Shown: positions 1-8,763 of the stretch, in pieces
Position numbering within the stretch: the first letter of the stretch is position 1
Layout of the letters: each line of letters begins with the position of its first letter
NCBI GenBank assembly: GCA_900318445.1
Contig: ONKO01000001.1
Span: forward strand, 124,001-188,000
Reading direction: 5' to 3'
From: an uncultured Bacteroidales bacterium
GTDB taxonomy: Bacteria > Bacteroidota > Bacteroidia > Bacteroidales > UBA932
Length of the DNA stretch: 64,000 nucleotides
Notes under the pieces: model-generated
What the model saw: only the letters and a program-made list of their open reading frames with translations
What the model was told of the DNA's origin: nothing
Database searches by the model: none
Program-made: the position numbers and the translations under genes

Positions 1-1
1 A

Positions 2-793
2 GGCGTCAAGACCTTCTCCAGCGTAAGCCTCCTCTACGGCCGGGCCAGCCAGGGTTTTGACGTGAAGGTTGTCTCCGACACCCTGAAGCCCGCACCCGTG
101 AAGACCGTGGGCGAAGGCGGAGCCACCTTACTCACCTGGACGTTCCCGCGGCCGGTAGAGAAAGCAACCCTCCGTATCTCCGGCAGCGCCGAGATTTATG
201 CTGTCGGGGCCGATGGCAGTTCCGGCGTGGCTGTGGACAACATCCCGCTGAGAGGCTGCTCGGGCACCATTTTCCACCGCATCTCCAAGCCGCTGATGAC
301 AGACTGCTTTGCCCTTACGGACACGCGCCTGATCATCCTTCAGTTTGGCGGCAACTATATGCCCGTAGCCCGTAACACAAAGGTCATCGAGCAGTATCAG
401 GAGCAGATTGCCCGCGAAATCCAGTATTTCCACGAGGTGGCTCCCCAGGCGAAAATCCTGTTCATCGGCCCGTCCGACATGGGAAAGAGCGTGAACGGCC
501 GCATCGTCACCTGGCCCAACCTGCCCACGCTGGTAGACTCCCTGCGGTCTACGGCCCTTTCGAACGATGCCGCCTACTGGGACCTCTTCCGCATGATGGG
601 AGGAGAGAATTCCATGGTTCAGTGGGTCAAGCACCGTCCTGCCTATGCCGGGCCGGACTACATCCACTTTACCTCGGAGGGCGCCAGGAAGGTGGGAGAT
701 GCGCTCAGCCAGTCCATTCTCACCTGCTACAATTTCTATGAGCTCAGAAAAACCTATCCCGCAAGAAAGGTGGAGGAGGCCATGCATCCATGA
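2..793 (+). CDS. SGNH/GDSL-family hydrolase, 5' end cut by window
   Basis: The frame is open from base 2, so the N-terminus and the first SGNH block lie outside the window; the GTG at 62 is only an internal codon. The visible part has a beta-rich stretch with the sequence VDNIPLRGCSGT, then a block-III-like LQFGGN, the sequence LFIGPSDM, and the block-V Asp-x-x-His in DYIHFTSEGA near the C-terminus. These are hallmarks of the SGNH hydrolases that Bacteroidota encode beside MBOAT acyltransferases. The stop overlaps the next start by 4 bp (ATGA), so the two genes are translationally coupled. Inference: a periplasmic esterase or acyltransferase acting on a surface glycan. The substrate cannot be read from the sequence. 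Confidence 0.8.
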   Translation, partial: GVKTFSSVSLLYGRASQGFDVKVVSDTLKPAPVKTVGEGGATLLTWTFPRPVEKATLRISGSAEIYAVGADGSSGVAVDNIPLRGCSGTIFHRISKPLMTDCFALTDTRLIILQFGGNYMPVARNTKVIEQYQEQIAREIQYFHEVAPQAKILFIGPSDMGKSVNGRIVTWPNLPTLVDSLRSTALSNDAAYWDLFRMMGGENSMVQWVKHRPAYAGPDYIHFTSEGARKVGDALSQSILTCYNFYELRKTYPARKVEEAMHP

Positions 794-1971
794 AAAAGCG
801 GCTTCTCCTTTGCCTTATAACCCTTCTTGCGCTGGTTCCCGCCGGGGCCCGCGTGCCGCATTATCCGTTTGTGAGAGGAGACCTCAACACCCTGGAAATG
901 CCCGCCGGAGCATCCCCTACCTATAACCGTTTCCTGCGCAAGCTGGACACGCTCATCGCAACGGGAGGAGTAGACGTGCGCGTCCTGCATGTGGGCGGAT
1001 CGCACGTCCAGGGCGGCACCTGGAGCGACCGTCTTCGCCGTAACTTCCTGAGCCTCAGGTATGGGGCCGATGGCGGCCGCGGCCTGGTCTTCCCCTTTTC
1101 GGCCGCCGGCACCAACACCCCCTCGAGCTACAGCAGTTCCTATGCCGGCAACTGGGAGGGCGTCAACTGCCTCAAGCCCCACGATGTCACGCTGGGACTC
1201 ACCGGCATGGCCGTGACGGCCCGGGATACATCGGCCCGGGTAGTGATAGACCTTCTGCCCCGCGAAGCACATCTCCTGCAGCAGCGCTACACCTTCAACC
1301 GGGTGGACGTGCTGGGAGAAGGCACGCTGGAACCCGTCCTGCTTCTGGGCAAAAAAGATACTTTAAGAGGCGTCAAAGGCCATTTCGTGCTCCCCTTCTA
1401 TACCGACTGGGTACAACTGGGCTTTGAAGGGAAAGGCTACTACACCCTTCGCGGCCTGTACCTGGACAAGCCGGGCCAGGGCTTCAGCCTCATGGAAGCG
1501 GGCGTGAACGGCGCTTCCACCACCGCCTGGCTCCGCTGCGAGCTGTGGGAGCAGGACCTCCGGCGCGTGATGCCAGACCTTGTCATCTTCTCCATCGGCA
1601 TCAACGATATTCAGGGGGCCGATTTTGACGTGCACCGCTTCAAGGAGCACTACCGGGAACTCATCAAGGCCGTGCGCCGCGTAAACCCCTACTGCGCCAT
1701 CCTCTTCAGCGGCATCAACGACAGCTGGCGCCGCCGGGACGTGAACAGCCACACGGAGGCGGCAGAGAAAGCCTTCCGGGAACTGGCCAAAGAGTGCGCC
1801 GGGGTGTTCTGGGACTGGTACAAGGTCATGGGAGGCTATGGCTCCATGGCCCGCTGGCAGGAAGCCGGCCTGGCCCAGGCAGACAAGGTACACTTTACTC
1901 CGGCCGGCTATAAACTGGTGGCAGACCTTCTGTTTGACGCTATCATCGACAGTTATCACAAACGCAGATGA
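790..1971 (+). CDS. Exported SGNH/GDSL-family hydrolase or acyltransferase
   Basis: 393 aa with an N-terminal signal peptide (hydrophobic core LLLCLITLLALVPAGA). Block I reads HVGGSHVQ near residue 70: the serine is kept but the usual Asp of GDS is Gly. Block III is SIGINDIQG (GxND) and block V is DKVHFTPAGY (Asp-x-x-His), so the catalytic Ser-Asp-His set looks complete. A middle segment with GVNGASTTAWL is typical of the type found in pairs with MBOAT proteins. Start ATG overlaps the previous stop by 4 bp and its own stop overlaps the MBOAT start by 4 bp. Inference: it works in the periplasm with the MBOAT partner, transferring or removing acyl groups on a polysaccharide. Confidence 0.82.
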   Translation: MKKRLLLCLITLLALVPAGARVPHYPFVRGDLNTLEMPAGASPTYNRFLRKLDTLIATGGVDVRVLHVGGSHVQGGTWSDRLRRNFLSLRYGADGGRGLVFPFSAAGTNTPSSYSSSYAGNWEGVNCLKPHDVTLGLTGMAVTARDTSARVVIDLLPREAHLLQQRYTFNRVDVLGEGTLEPVLLLGKKDTLRGVKGHFVLPFYTDWVQLGFEGKGYYTLRGLYLDKPGQGFSLMEAGVNGASTTAWLRCELWEQDLRRVMPDLVIFSIGINDIQGADFDVHRFKEHYRELIKAVRRVNPYCAILFSGINDSWRRRDVNSHTEAAEKAFRELAKECAGVFWDWYKVMGGYGSMARWQEAGLAQADKVHFTPAGYKLVADLLFDAIIDSYHKRR

Positions 1972-3806
1972 GCATGTGGGATGTCATACGGGATTTCCTT
2001 GTGAACCTGTTCTCCTTTGACCAGGCTCACCCGCTGCTCTTTACCCAGTTCTACTTCTGGGCATTCTTTGCACTGGTGTTCGCCGTGTTCTCGCTGTTCC
2101 ACAGCAAGGCACTCCTCAGAAACGGCTACCTGTTTGCGTGCTCGCTCTTTTTCTACTACAAGACCAGCGGCGTATTCCTCGCGCTCCTTGTCTTTGTCAT
2201 TGTCTATAACTTCTTCGCAGCCAAAGGCTTAGGGAAACTGAAGAGCAATAAGGCGCGGAGCGTTCTCACCGCCGTAAGCGTTGTCGTGGACCTGGGCATC
2301 CTGGCCTACTTCAAATACGCCTACTTCCTCACGGACTTTGTGAACAGCCTCCTGGGCACGTCCTTCGAGGTCCATGACGTCCTGGGTGAACTTCTCAACT
2401 CCCTCACCGGGGCCGATATCTTCCGGGTAGACGCCATCATCCTGCCGGTTGGCATCTCCTTCTTCACCTTCCAGGCCGTGAGCTACATGGTAGACGTGAA
2501 GCGGGAAAAAATTGCGCCCGTGGAGAACTTCCTGGACTTTGGCTTCTACCTGAGTTTCTTCCCCCAGCTGGTTGCCGGCCCCATCGTGCGGGCCGTGGAG
2601 TTTGTTCAGCAGCTTCACAAGCCCTATAACCTGAGCCGCCGCTGGTTTGGCATTGCCATCTTCTGGATCATGAACGGTCTTCTGAAAAAGCTCATCCTGG
2701 CCGACTACCTGGCCGTGAACTTCGCAGACCGCGTCTTTGAGAATCCCCTCCTGTACAGCGGCTTCGAGAACCTGAGCGCCCTGTTCTGCTATTCCCTGCA
2801 GGTATATGCCGATTTCTCCGGCTACACGGACATCGCAACGGGCGTCGCCATGCTCTTCGGCTTCTACCTGCCCCAGAACTTCAATTCTCCCTACAAGGCG
2901 GTGAATACGCAGCAGTTCTGGCGCCGCTGGCACATGACCCTGAGCCGCTGGCTGCGGGACTACCTGTACATCCCCCTCGGCGGAAACCGGAATGCATCGG
3001 CCGGCACCTATATCATCATTGCGGCGGTGGCTGTGTTCGGTTCCTTCCTCAGCGGCAGCTGGTGGGTAGCCTTCGGCGTAGCGCTTCTGGCGGCGGGCAT
3101 CGGCCTATGGGCCTGGAAAAAGCCCGGAGACCGCAAGCTCATCACCACCAACATCAACAGCATGAACACCATGCTCCTCGGCGGTCTGTGGCACGGTGCC
3201 AGCTGGAATTTCATGATCTGGGGCGGCCTCAATGGCATTGGCATGGTCATCTATAAGATCTGGACCAAGCGTTCCCTGGGCGGGAAGCTGCTGATCATCG
3301 GCCTCACCACGGCCCTTTGCGGCACGCTGTCCTTCACGCTGCATTACCCGGTGTGGAACATGTTCTTCGTATGGACGCTCATCATCCTTGTGGGAACGCT
3401 GGTGGAGTGGATCTTCAAAATCAAGAAAACGACGGCCTGGGACATCTTCCAGACCTTCGTTTTCATCACCTTCACGCGCCTTTTCTTCCGCAGCGGTTCC
3501 AACCTGGACCCTGCCCTGGCCAACGAAGAAGCCTGGAACACGGCCAAGAACATGGTGAACCAGATTGGCGGGCCCTGGGACCTGAACCTCATCCCCGACA
3601 TGGCCGCCGCTCACTGGACGGTGCTGCTGCTGTTTGTGGCGGGAATGATCATCCACTGGCTGCCGGAGCGCTTCAAGCGCTGGTACCGGCTCAATTTTGC
3701 CCTTATGCCGCTGGGTGTCATGGCCGTAGTGGTGGTGCTCATCATTGTCTTTATCTACCAGTTCATCACGGCAGACCTCCAGAGCTTTATCTACTTCCAG
3801 TTCTAG
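1968..3806 (+). CDS. MBOAT family membrane O-acyltransferase (AlgI/DltB/PatA-like)
   Basis: 612 aa polytopic membrane protein. It shows the family signatures in order: FFPQLVAGPIVR around residue 200, the QFWRRWHMTLSRWLRDYLY block, PLGGNR, and the catalytic-histidine motif GGLWHGASWNF. Members move acyl groups (usually acetyl) across the membrane to a periplasmic acceptor or partner SGNH protein. It is the third gene of an ATGA-coupled run with two SGNH proteins, the arrangement expected for an O-acetylation machine. The acceptor (alginate-like polymer, peptidoglycan, other glycan) is unknown. Its TAG stop shares the palindrome CTAG with the stop of the convergent rsmA. Confidence 0.9.
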   Translation: MSMWDVIRDFLVNLFSFDQAHPLLFTQFYFWAFFALVFAVFSLFHSKALLRNGYLFACSLFFYYKTSGVFLALLVFVIVYNFFAAKGLGKLKSNKARSVLTAVSVVVDLGILAYFKYAYFLTDFVNSLLGTSFEVHDVLGELLNSLTGADIFRVDAIILPVGISFFTFQAVSYMVDVKREKIAPVENFLDFGFYLSFFPQLVAGPIVRAVEFVQQLHKPYNLSRRWFGIAIFWIMNGLLKKLILADYLAVNFADRVFENPLLYSGFENLSALFCYSLQVYADFSGYTDIATGVAMLFGFYLPQNFNSPYKAVNTQQFWRRWHMTLSRWLRDYLYIPLGGNRNASAGTYIIIAAVAVFGSFLSGSWWVAFGVALLAAGIGLWAWKKPGDRKLITTNINSMNTMLLGGLWHGASWNFMIWGGLNGIGMVIYKIWTKRSLGGKLLIIGLTTALCGTLSFTLHYPVWNMFFVWTLIILVGTLVEWIFKIKKTTAWDIFQTFVFITFTRLFFRSGSNLDPALANEEAWNTAKNMVNQIGGPWDLNLIPDMAAAHWTVLLLFVAGMIIHWLPERFKRWYRLNFALMPLGVMAVVVVLIIVFIYQFITADLQSFIYFQF

Positions 3807-4573
3807 GCCAGCAAATTGGTGAGCGCCACAAAGTCCTCCACGGAGAGCTGCTCCGGGCGCTGGGAGAAGATGTCCTCAGAGAGAACATCGGCCTTGCCGC
3901 GAGCGATGGCAAGGGGCTTCAGGGGATTGCGCATCATCTTGCGGCGCTGCCCGAAGGCCGTTTTCACAACGGTCTTGAAGAGGGCTTCGTCGCAGCCCAG
4001 TTCCGTGCGGGTGTTGCGCGTGAGGCGAATGACGGCGCTTTCCACCTTGGGCGGCGGGGCAAAACAGCCAGACCCCACGGTAAAGAGGTACTCGATGTCG
4101 TACCAGGCCTGCAGAAGGACGCTCAGGATGCCGTAGGTCTTGCTGCCGGGTTTTTCGGCTATTCGCTCGGCCACTTCCTTCTGCACCATGCCCACTACCT
4201 CGGGGATGTTGTCCTTGTAGTCCAGCACCTTGAAGAAGATCTGGGAAGAGATATTGTAGGGGAAATTGCCGATGATGGCGAACTTTTCCGGGAAAAGCTT
4301 TTCCAGCTTAAGTTTGAGGAAGTCCCCTTCCATGAGGCGTCCCTGCATACCCTGGAAGTGGGTGAGAAGGTACTCCACACTCTCCGAGTCGATCTCGATA
4401 AGCCTGAGGTCAATGTCTTCCCGCTCCAGCAGGTACTGGGTAAGAACGCCCATGCCGGGACCCACTTCCAGGGTGGGAAGGCCGCCGTGAAGGGCGTCAA
4501 CAATGGCGCGGGCCACCTTCTGGTCCGTGAGGAAATGCTGCCCGAGGGCTTTCTTTGCGCGTACTTCTGTCAT
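3803..4573 (-). CDS. rsmA: 16S rRNA (adenine1518/1519-N6)-dimethyltransferase RsmA (KsgA)
   Basis: 256 aa starting [15 protein letters not shown], the conserved KsgA/RsmA N-terminus, then the SAM-binding [10 protein letters not shown] and the adenine-binding motif NFPYNIS. It dimethylates two adjacent adenines in helix 45 of 16S rRNA during 30S maturation. An open frame continues upstream, but the start at 4573 gives the family N-terminus and lies 5 nt after a TACCTTTG -7 box, so the mRNA is probably leaderless or nearly so. It is divergent from aspS and convergent with the MBOAT gene, overlapping it by 4 bp at the stops. Confidence 0.96.
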   Translation of the reverse strand: MTEVRAKKALGQHFLTDQKVARAIVDALHGGLPTLEVGPGMGVLTQYLLEREDIDLRLIEIDSESVEYLLTHFQGMQGRLMEGDFLKLKLEKLFPEKFAIIGNFPYNISSQIFFKVLDYKDNIPEVVGMVQKEVAERIAEKPGSKTYGILSVLLQAWYDIEYLFTVGSGCFAPPPKVESAVIRLTRNTRTELGCDEALFKTVVKTAFGQRRKMMRNPLKPLAIARGKADVLSEDIFSQRPEQLSVEDFVALTNLLA

Positions 4574-4578
4574 ACTTG

Positions 4579-4586
4579 CAAAGGTA
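4579..4586 (-). promoter_or_regulatory. Bacteroidota -7 box for rsmA
   Basis: TACCTTTG on the minus strand fits TAnnTTTG and ends 5 nt before the rsmA ATG, implying almost no 5' leader. Confidence 0.65.
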
Positions 4587-4621
4587 AAGGAAAAATACGT
4601 AAAAACCTCGCGAGAAATTGC

Positions 4622-4629
4622 TATCTTTG
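4622..4629 (+). promoter_or_regulatory. Bacteroidota -7 box for the aspS operon
   Basis: TATCTTTG fits TAnnTTTG and lies 29 nt before the aspS ATG at 4659. It is divergent from the rsmA box about 40 bp away. It is the likely promoter for aspS, murB, murA and the following lysine/DAP genes. Confidence 0.6.
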
Positions 4630-4658
4630 TAGGTTGGAAAGTAAATGTAAACCTACAT

Positions 4659-6431
4659 ATGTACAGAACACACACTTGCGGAGAACTCCGCATTGAGAAC
4701 AAAGGCCAGAAGGTAACGCTGGCAGGATGGGTGCAGAAGGCCCGCAAACTGGGCGGCATGACATTCATCGACCTGCGTGACCGCTATGGCATCACCCAGC
4801 TGGTGGTAGAGGCCGATGCCCCCGCCGCCCTGGTGGAGACCGCCACCTCCCTGGGCCGTGAATACGTGATCCAGGCAACCGGCGAAGTGGTGGAACGCAG
4901 CGCCAAGAACGCCAAGATGCCCACCGGAGACATCGAAATCAAACTGGAAGCCATCACCATCCTCAACAAGAGCGTAACGCCTCCCTTCACCATCGAGGAA
5001 GAGAGCGACGGCGGTGAAGACCTCCGTGCCAAATACCGCTACCTGGACCTTCGCCGCGGCCCGCTCCAGCGCGCCCTGGCCCTGCGCCACAAGGTAGCCC
5101 ACGAAGCCCGCAACTACCTCGACAGCCTGGGCTTCATGGAAATCGAGACCCCTTACCTCATCAAGTCCACCCCGGAAGGTGCCCGTGACTTTGTGGTTCC
5201 TTCCCGCATGAACCCCGGCCAGTTCTACGCCCTGCCGCAGAGCCCCCAGACCTTCAAGCAGCTCCTGATGGTAGCCGGCTACGACCGCTACTTCCAGATT
5301 GTGCGCTGCTTCCGTGACGAGGACCTCCGCGCAGACCGCCAGCCGGAATTCACCCAGATTGACTGCGAAATGTCGTTCGTGGAACAGGAAGACGTTCTCA
5401 ATACCTTCGAAGGGATGATGCGCACCCTGTTCAAGAACGTTCTCAATGTAGATATCCCCAACCCGCTTCCCCGCATGAGCTGGTACGACGCCATGGACTT
5501 CTATGGCTCCGACAAGCCCGACGTGCGCTTTGGCATGAAGATCCACGAGATCACCGAGGTTGCCAAGGGCAAGGGCTTCAGCGTGCTGGACGAGGCCGCT
5601 TACATCGGCGCCATCTGCGTTCCCGGTGCCTCCGAGTACACCCGCAAGCAGATTGACGAGCTCACCGAGTGGGTCAAACGCCCGCAGGTGGGTGCCAAGG
5701 GCCTCATCTACATCAAGGTCAACGCCGACGGAACCTACAAGAGCTCCATCGACAAGTTCTACACGGCCGAAGACCTCCAGAAGATTGCCGCCACCGCCGA
5801 GGCTCAGCCCGGAGACCTCATCCTCGTGATGAGCGGCGCCGCCAAGCGCAAGGTCCAGACCATGCTGGGCGTCCTGCGTCTGGAGATGGGCGGCCGTCTG
5901 GGCCTTCGCAACCCCAAGGAGTTCGCTCCCCTGTGGATTGTGGACTTCCCGCTGCTGGAGTGGGACGACGAAACCCAGCGTTTCTACGCTATGCACCACC
6001 CCTTCACCGCTCCCAAGCCGGAGCACGAGAAATGGTTCTACTCCGACAAGAAGGAAGATCTGGAGCGCGTCTGCGCCAACGCCTACGACTTCGTGCTCAA
6101 CGGCAACGAGCTGGGCGGCGGCTCCATCCGTATCCACAACGCCGACATGCAGAAGCGCATGTTCGAGGTGCTGGGCATCGGCCCTGAAGAAGCCGAGTAC
6201 AAGTTTGGCTTCATCATCAACGCCTTCAAGTTCGGTGCTCCGCCGCACGGAGGTCTGGCCTTCGGATTTGACCGCGTTTGCGCCCTCATGGGCGGCCAGG
6301 ACACCATCCGCGACTACATTGCGTTCCCCAAGAACAACCAGGGCCGCGACGTCATGATCGATTCCCCGTCCCAGATTGACCAGGAACAGCTGGATGAACT
6401 TCAGATAGCCCTGAACATAAAGCAAATGTGA
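4659..6431 (+). CDS. aspS: Aspartyl-tRNA synthetase
   Basis: 590 aa class II synthetase of bacterial type. The N-terminal OB anticodon-binding domain ([11 protein letters not shown]) is followed by [13 protein letters not shown], class II motif 2 ([18 protein letters not shown]), the bacterial GAD insertion at about residues 280-420, and motif 3 ([10 protein letters not shown]). It charges tRNA-Asp. The frame is open further upstream, but [11 protein letters not shown] at 4659 matches the family N-terminus and follows a promoter. The stop overlaps the murB GTG start by 4 bp, so this housekeeping gene heads a cell-wall/lysine gene cluster. Confidence 0.97.
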   Translation: MYRTHTCGELRIENKGQKVTLAGWVQKARKLGGMTFIDLRDRYGITQLVVEADAPAALVETATSLGREYVIQATGEVVERSAKNAKMPTGDIEIKLEAITILNKSVTPPFTIEEESDGGEDLRAKYRYLDLRRGPLQRALALRHKVAHEARNYLDSLGFMEIETPYLIKSTPEGARDFVVPSRMNPGQFYALPQSPQTFKQLLMVAGYDRYFQIVRCFRDEDLRADRQPEFTQIDCEMSFVEQEDVLNTFEGMMRTLFKNVLNVDIPNPLPRMSWYDAMDFYGSDKPDVRFGMKIHEITEVAKGKGFSVLDEAAYIGAICVPGASEYTRKQIDELTEWVKRPQVGAKGLIYIKVNADGTYKSSIDKFYTAEDLQKIAATAEAQPGDLILVMSGAAKRKVQTMLGVLRLEMGGRLGLRNPKEFAPLWIVDFPLLEWDDETQRFYAMHHPFTAPKPEHEKWFYSDKKEDLERVCANAYDFVLNGNELGGGSIRIHNADMQKRMFEVLGIGPEEAEYKFGFIINAFKFGAPPHGGLAFGFDRVCALMGGQDTIRDYIAFPKNNQGRDVMIDSPSQIDQEQLDELQIALNIKQM

Positions 6432-7462
6432 TCCGTCACTTATCATATGATTTGAGTGCGCGGAACACATTCGGTATGAAAGTGTCCTGCGCACTTTATT
6501 TAGAGGTGGAGTCTGAACAGGAACTGCACACGCTGGACTGGGACGCCCTGCCCGGGCCCGTCATGGTCCTGGGTGGCGGAAGCAACCTTCTTTTCACGAA
6601 GGATTTTCCCGGAACGGTGCTGCACATCGCCCTCCGCCACTGCGAGCGAAGCGAAGAATTCTGGACCCTCGGCGCCGGCGTCGTCTTTGACGATTTCTGC
6701 GCCCAGGCGGCGGCAGAAGGCCTCTGGGGCCCGGAGAATCTCTCGCTCATCCCGGGGGAATGCGGCGCATCGGCCGTCCAGAATATCGGCGCCTACGGCG
6801 TGGAGGTCAAAGACATCCTGGCCGATATCCGGGCCTACGACCGGGCAGAAGGCCGATTCGTCCACATCGACCCCGCCACCTGCGGCTACGGCTACCGCAC
6901 CTCCAAGTTCAAGACCGAGTGGAAAGGCCGATACATCATTACCGCCGTCACTTACCGCCTCTCCAGGGAGCCCAGGCCCGTCCTGGACTACGGCGGCATC
7001 CGCAAAGCACTGGAGAATAGATCCTTCGGCCTTCGGCCTCAGGATGACAATAATTGTCATTCTGAGCAAAGCGAAGAATCTCTTACCCCGCAGGTGATCC
7101 GCGACACCATCATCGGCATCCGGAGAGAGAAACTCCCGGACCCGGCGGTGACGGGAAGCGCCGGAAGTTTTTTCTGCAACCCGGTGGTCTCTGAGGAAGT
7201 CTTCCGCCGCATCGAGGGCAATCCGCCGCACTACGAGGTAGCAGGCGGCATCAAAATCCCGGCCGCGTGGCTCATCGAGCAGTGCGGCTTCAAGGGCGTC
7301 CGCCTGGGCGGCGCGCAGGTGTACCCGCGGCAGCCGCTGGTGATTGTCAATGCGACGGGAAAGGCCTCGCCGCAGGAGATCATCGGCCTGGAAAAGCAGG
7401 TAATCGATGCCGTCCGGGAAAAGTACGGAATAACCCTTCATCCAGAAGTAGAGCATGTCTAA
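6428..7462 (+). CDS. murB: UDP-N-acetylenolpyruvoylglucosamine reductase MurB with repeat-derived insertions
   Basis: 344 aa. It reduces UDP-GlcNAc-enolpyruvate to UDP-MurNAc with NADPH and FAD. FAD-binding VLGGGSNLL (residues 47-55) and PENLSLIPG are present. The catalytic set looks intact: Arg157 in YGYR, Ser247 in GSAGSFF, Glu340 in HPEVE. The GTG start overlaps aspS by 4 bp (GTGA) and the end overlaps murA by 8 bp. Oddity: residues 198-220 ([20 protein letters not shown]...) are the translation of a palindromic dispersed repeat, and residues 71-77 (HCERSEE) look like a second related repeat. Both sit between conserved blocks, so the enzyme is probably still active. Confidence 0.95.
   Translation: MIRHLSYDLSARNTFGMKVSCALYLEVESEQELHTLDWDALPGPVMVLGGGSNLLFTKDFPGTVLHIALRHCERSEEFWTLGAGVVFDDFCAQAAAEGLWGPENLSLIPGECGASAVQNIGAYGVEVKDILADIRAYDRAEGRFVHIDPATCGYGYRTSKFKTEWKGRYIITAVTYRLSREPRPVLDYGGIRKALENRSFGLRPQDDNNCHSEQSEESLTPQVIRDTIIGIRREKLPDPAVTGSAGSFFCNPVVSEEVFRRIEGNPPHYEVAGGIKIPAAWLIEQCGFKGVRLGGAQVYPRQPLVIVNATGKASPQEIIGLEKQVIDAVREKYGITLHPEVEHV
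6638..6662 (+). repeat. Degenerate CATTCTGAGCGAAGCGAAG-type repeat inside murB
   Basis: The sequence CACTGCGAGCGAAGCGAAGA and its next bases share a GAGCGAAGCGAAGAAT core with the two other copies in this window. It is read in frame as HCERSEE in a normally variable strand of MurB. From memory, CATTGCGAGCGAAGCG-type repeats are common in bacterial genomes; here the match is partial. Confidence 0.55.
7019..7081 (+). repeat. 63-bp palindromic dispersed repeat inserted in frame in murB
   Basis: The left arm begins AGATCCTTCGGCCTTCGG at 7019 and ends in AGGATGACA at 7049. A 5-nt loop ATAAT follows. The right arm, 7055-7081, begins TGTCATTCTGAGC and ends GAAGAATCT. The arms pair imperfectly (AGAT...ATGACA with TGTCAT...ATCT). 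The right arm differs from the copy at 9178-9204 by one base. All of it is read through as MurB residues 198-218. Confidence 0.8.
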
Positions 7463-8762
7463 ATATATCATCGAAGGAGGGCATAAGCTCTCCGGTACCA
7501 TAACCCCACAGGGCGCAAAAAACGAAGCCCTGGAGGTCATAAGCGCGGTGCTTCTCACCAGCGAACCCGTCACCATCAGTAACGTCCCGGAAATCCTGGA
7601 TGTCAAGAACCTCATTGCGCTGTTGCAAAACATGGGCGTAAAAGTGACGCGCCACGCAAAGGGAACTTACACCTTCCAGGCCGATGCCGTAGATACGTCC
7701 TACATCGAGACGCAGGAATTCATTGACAAATGCGCCGAGCTCCGCGGCTCGGTGATGATCGTGGGCCCGCTCCTTACCCGCTTCGGGCATGCGTGGTTCG
7801 CCAAGCCCGGCGGCGACAAGATTGGCCGGCGCAGGGTGGACACCCACCTGGACGGCATGATGAAGCTGGGGGCCGACATACAGTACGACGCCTCTCGGCA
7901 TGCTTTCCGCCTCACCTCCAAGGACCGCCTTACGGGCCGATACATGCTCCTGGACGAGGCTTCCGTCACCGGCACGGCCAACATCCTCATGGCGGCGGTA
8001 CTGGCCAAGGGAACCACTACCATCTACAACGCGGCCTGCGAGCCCTATATCCAGCAGCTGTGCAAGATGCTGGGCCGCATGGGCGCCTTCATCGACGGAG
8101 TGGGCAGCAACCTCCTCCGCATTCACGGTGTAGAGGCCCTGCACGGCACGCAGCACAAGATTCTCCCGGATATGATCGAGGTGGGCTCGTTCATCGGCAT
8201 GGCCGCCATTTGCCGCAGTTCCATTACCATCAAGGACGTATCCTGGTACGACCTGGGCATCATTCCCGATGCCTTTCGCCGCCTGGGCATCAAGCTGGAG
8301 CAGCGGGGAGACGACATCTTCATCCCCGAGCAGGACAGCTACGAGATAGAATCCTTCCTGGACGGCTCCATCATGACCCTCGCCGATGCCCCCTGGCCCG
8401 GCCTCACGCCCGACCTCCTGTCGGTAATGCTGGTGGTGGCCACCCAGTGCAAGGGAAGTGTCCTCATCCACCAGAAGATGTTCGAGAGCCGCCTGTTCTT
8501 TGTGGACCGGCTCATCGACATGGGCGCCCAGATTATCCTGTGCGACCCGCACCGCGCGGTGGTCATCGGCCACGACCATCGCATCAACCTCAGACCTGCC
8601 CGGCTGGTGTCCCCCGACATCCGTGCCGGCATTGCCATGCTGCTCGCCGCCATGAGCGCCAGCGGCACCTCCACCATTGACAACATCCAGCAGATTGACC
8701 GCGGCTACGAGGACATCGAAGGCCGCCTCAACGCGCTGGGAGCCCATATTACCCGTGCTTAA
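7455..8762 (+). CDS. murA: UDP-N-acetylglucosamine 1-carboxyvinyltransferase MurA, Asp-type
   Basis: 435 aa EPT/RTPC-like enzyme that transfers enolpyruvate from PEP to UDP-GlcNAc, the first committed peptidoglycan step. GAKNEALE near residue 20 and GGDKIGRRRVDTHL near residue 120 align with the family. Where E. coli has the catalytic Cys115 this protein has Asp121 (PGGDKIG). Cys-to-Asp at this site is known to confer fosfomycin resistance, so intrinsic resistance is predicted. Start overlaps murB by 8 bp; 1 bp separates its stop from the next gene. Together murB and murA provide UDP-MurNAc beside the DAP genes. Confidence 0.94.
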   Translation: MSKYIIEGGHKLSGTITPQGAKNEALEVISAVLLTSEPVTISNVPEILDVKNLIALLQNMGVKVTRHAKGTYTFQADAVDTSYIETQEFIDKCAELRGSVMIVGPLLTRFGHAWFAKPGGDKIGRRRVDTHLDGMMKLGADIQYDASRHAFRLTSKDRLTGRYMLLDEASVTGTANILMAAVLAKGTTTIYNAACEPYIQQLCKMLGRMGAFIDGVGSNLLRIHGVEALHGTQHKILPDMIEVGSFIGMAAICRSSITIKDVSWYDLGIIPDAFRRLGIKLEQRGDDIFIPEQDSYEIESFLDGSIMTLADAPWPGLTPDLLSVMLVVATQCKGSVLIHQKMFESRLFFVDRLIDMGAQIILCDPHRAVVIGHDHRINLRPARLVSPDIRAGIAMLLAAMSASGTSTIDNIQQIDRGYEDIEGRLNALGAHITRA

Positions 8763-8763
8763 C

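Noticed and set aside
4653-6494. Long open frame on the minus strand across aspS
   Set aside because: aspS is unambiguous on the plus strand; the antisense product is low-complexity and His/Val/Leu-rich, typical of a shadow frame in GC-rich DNA.
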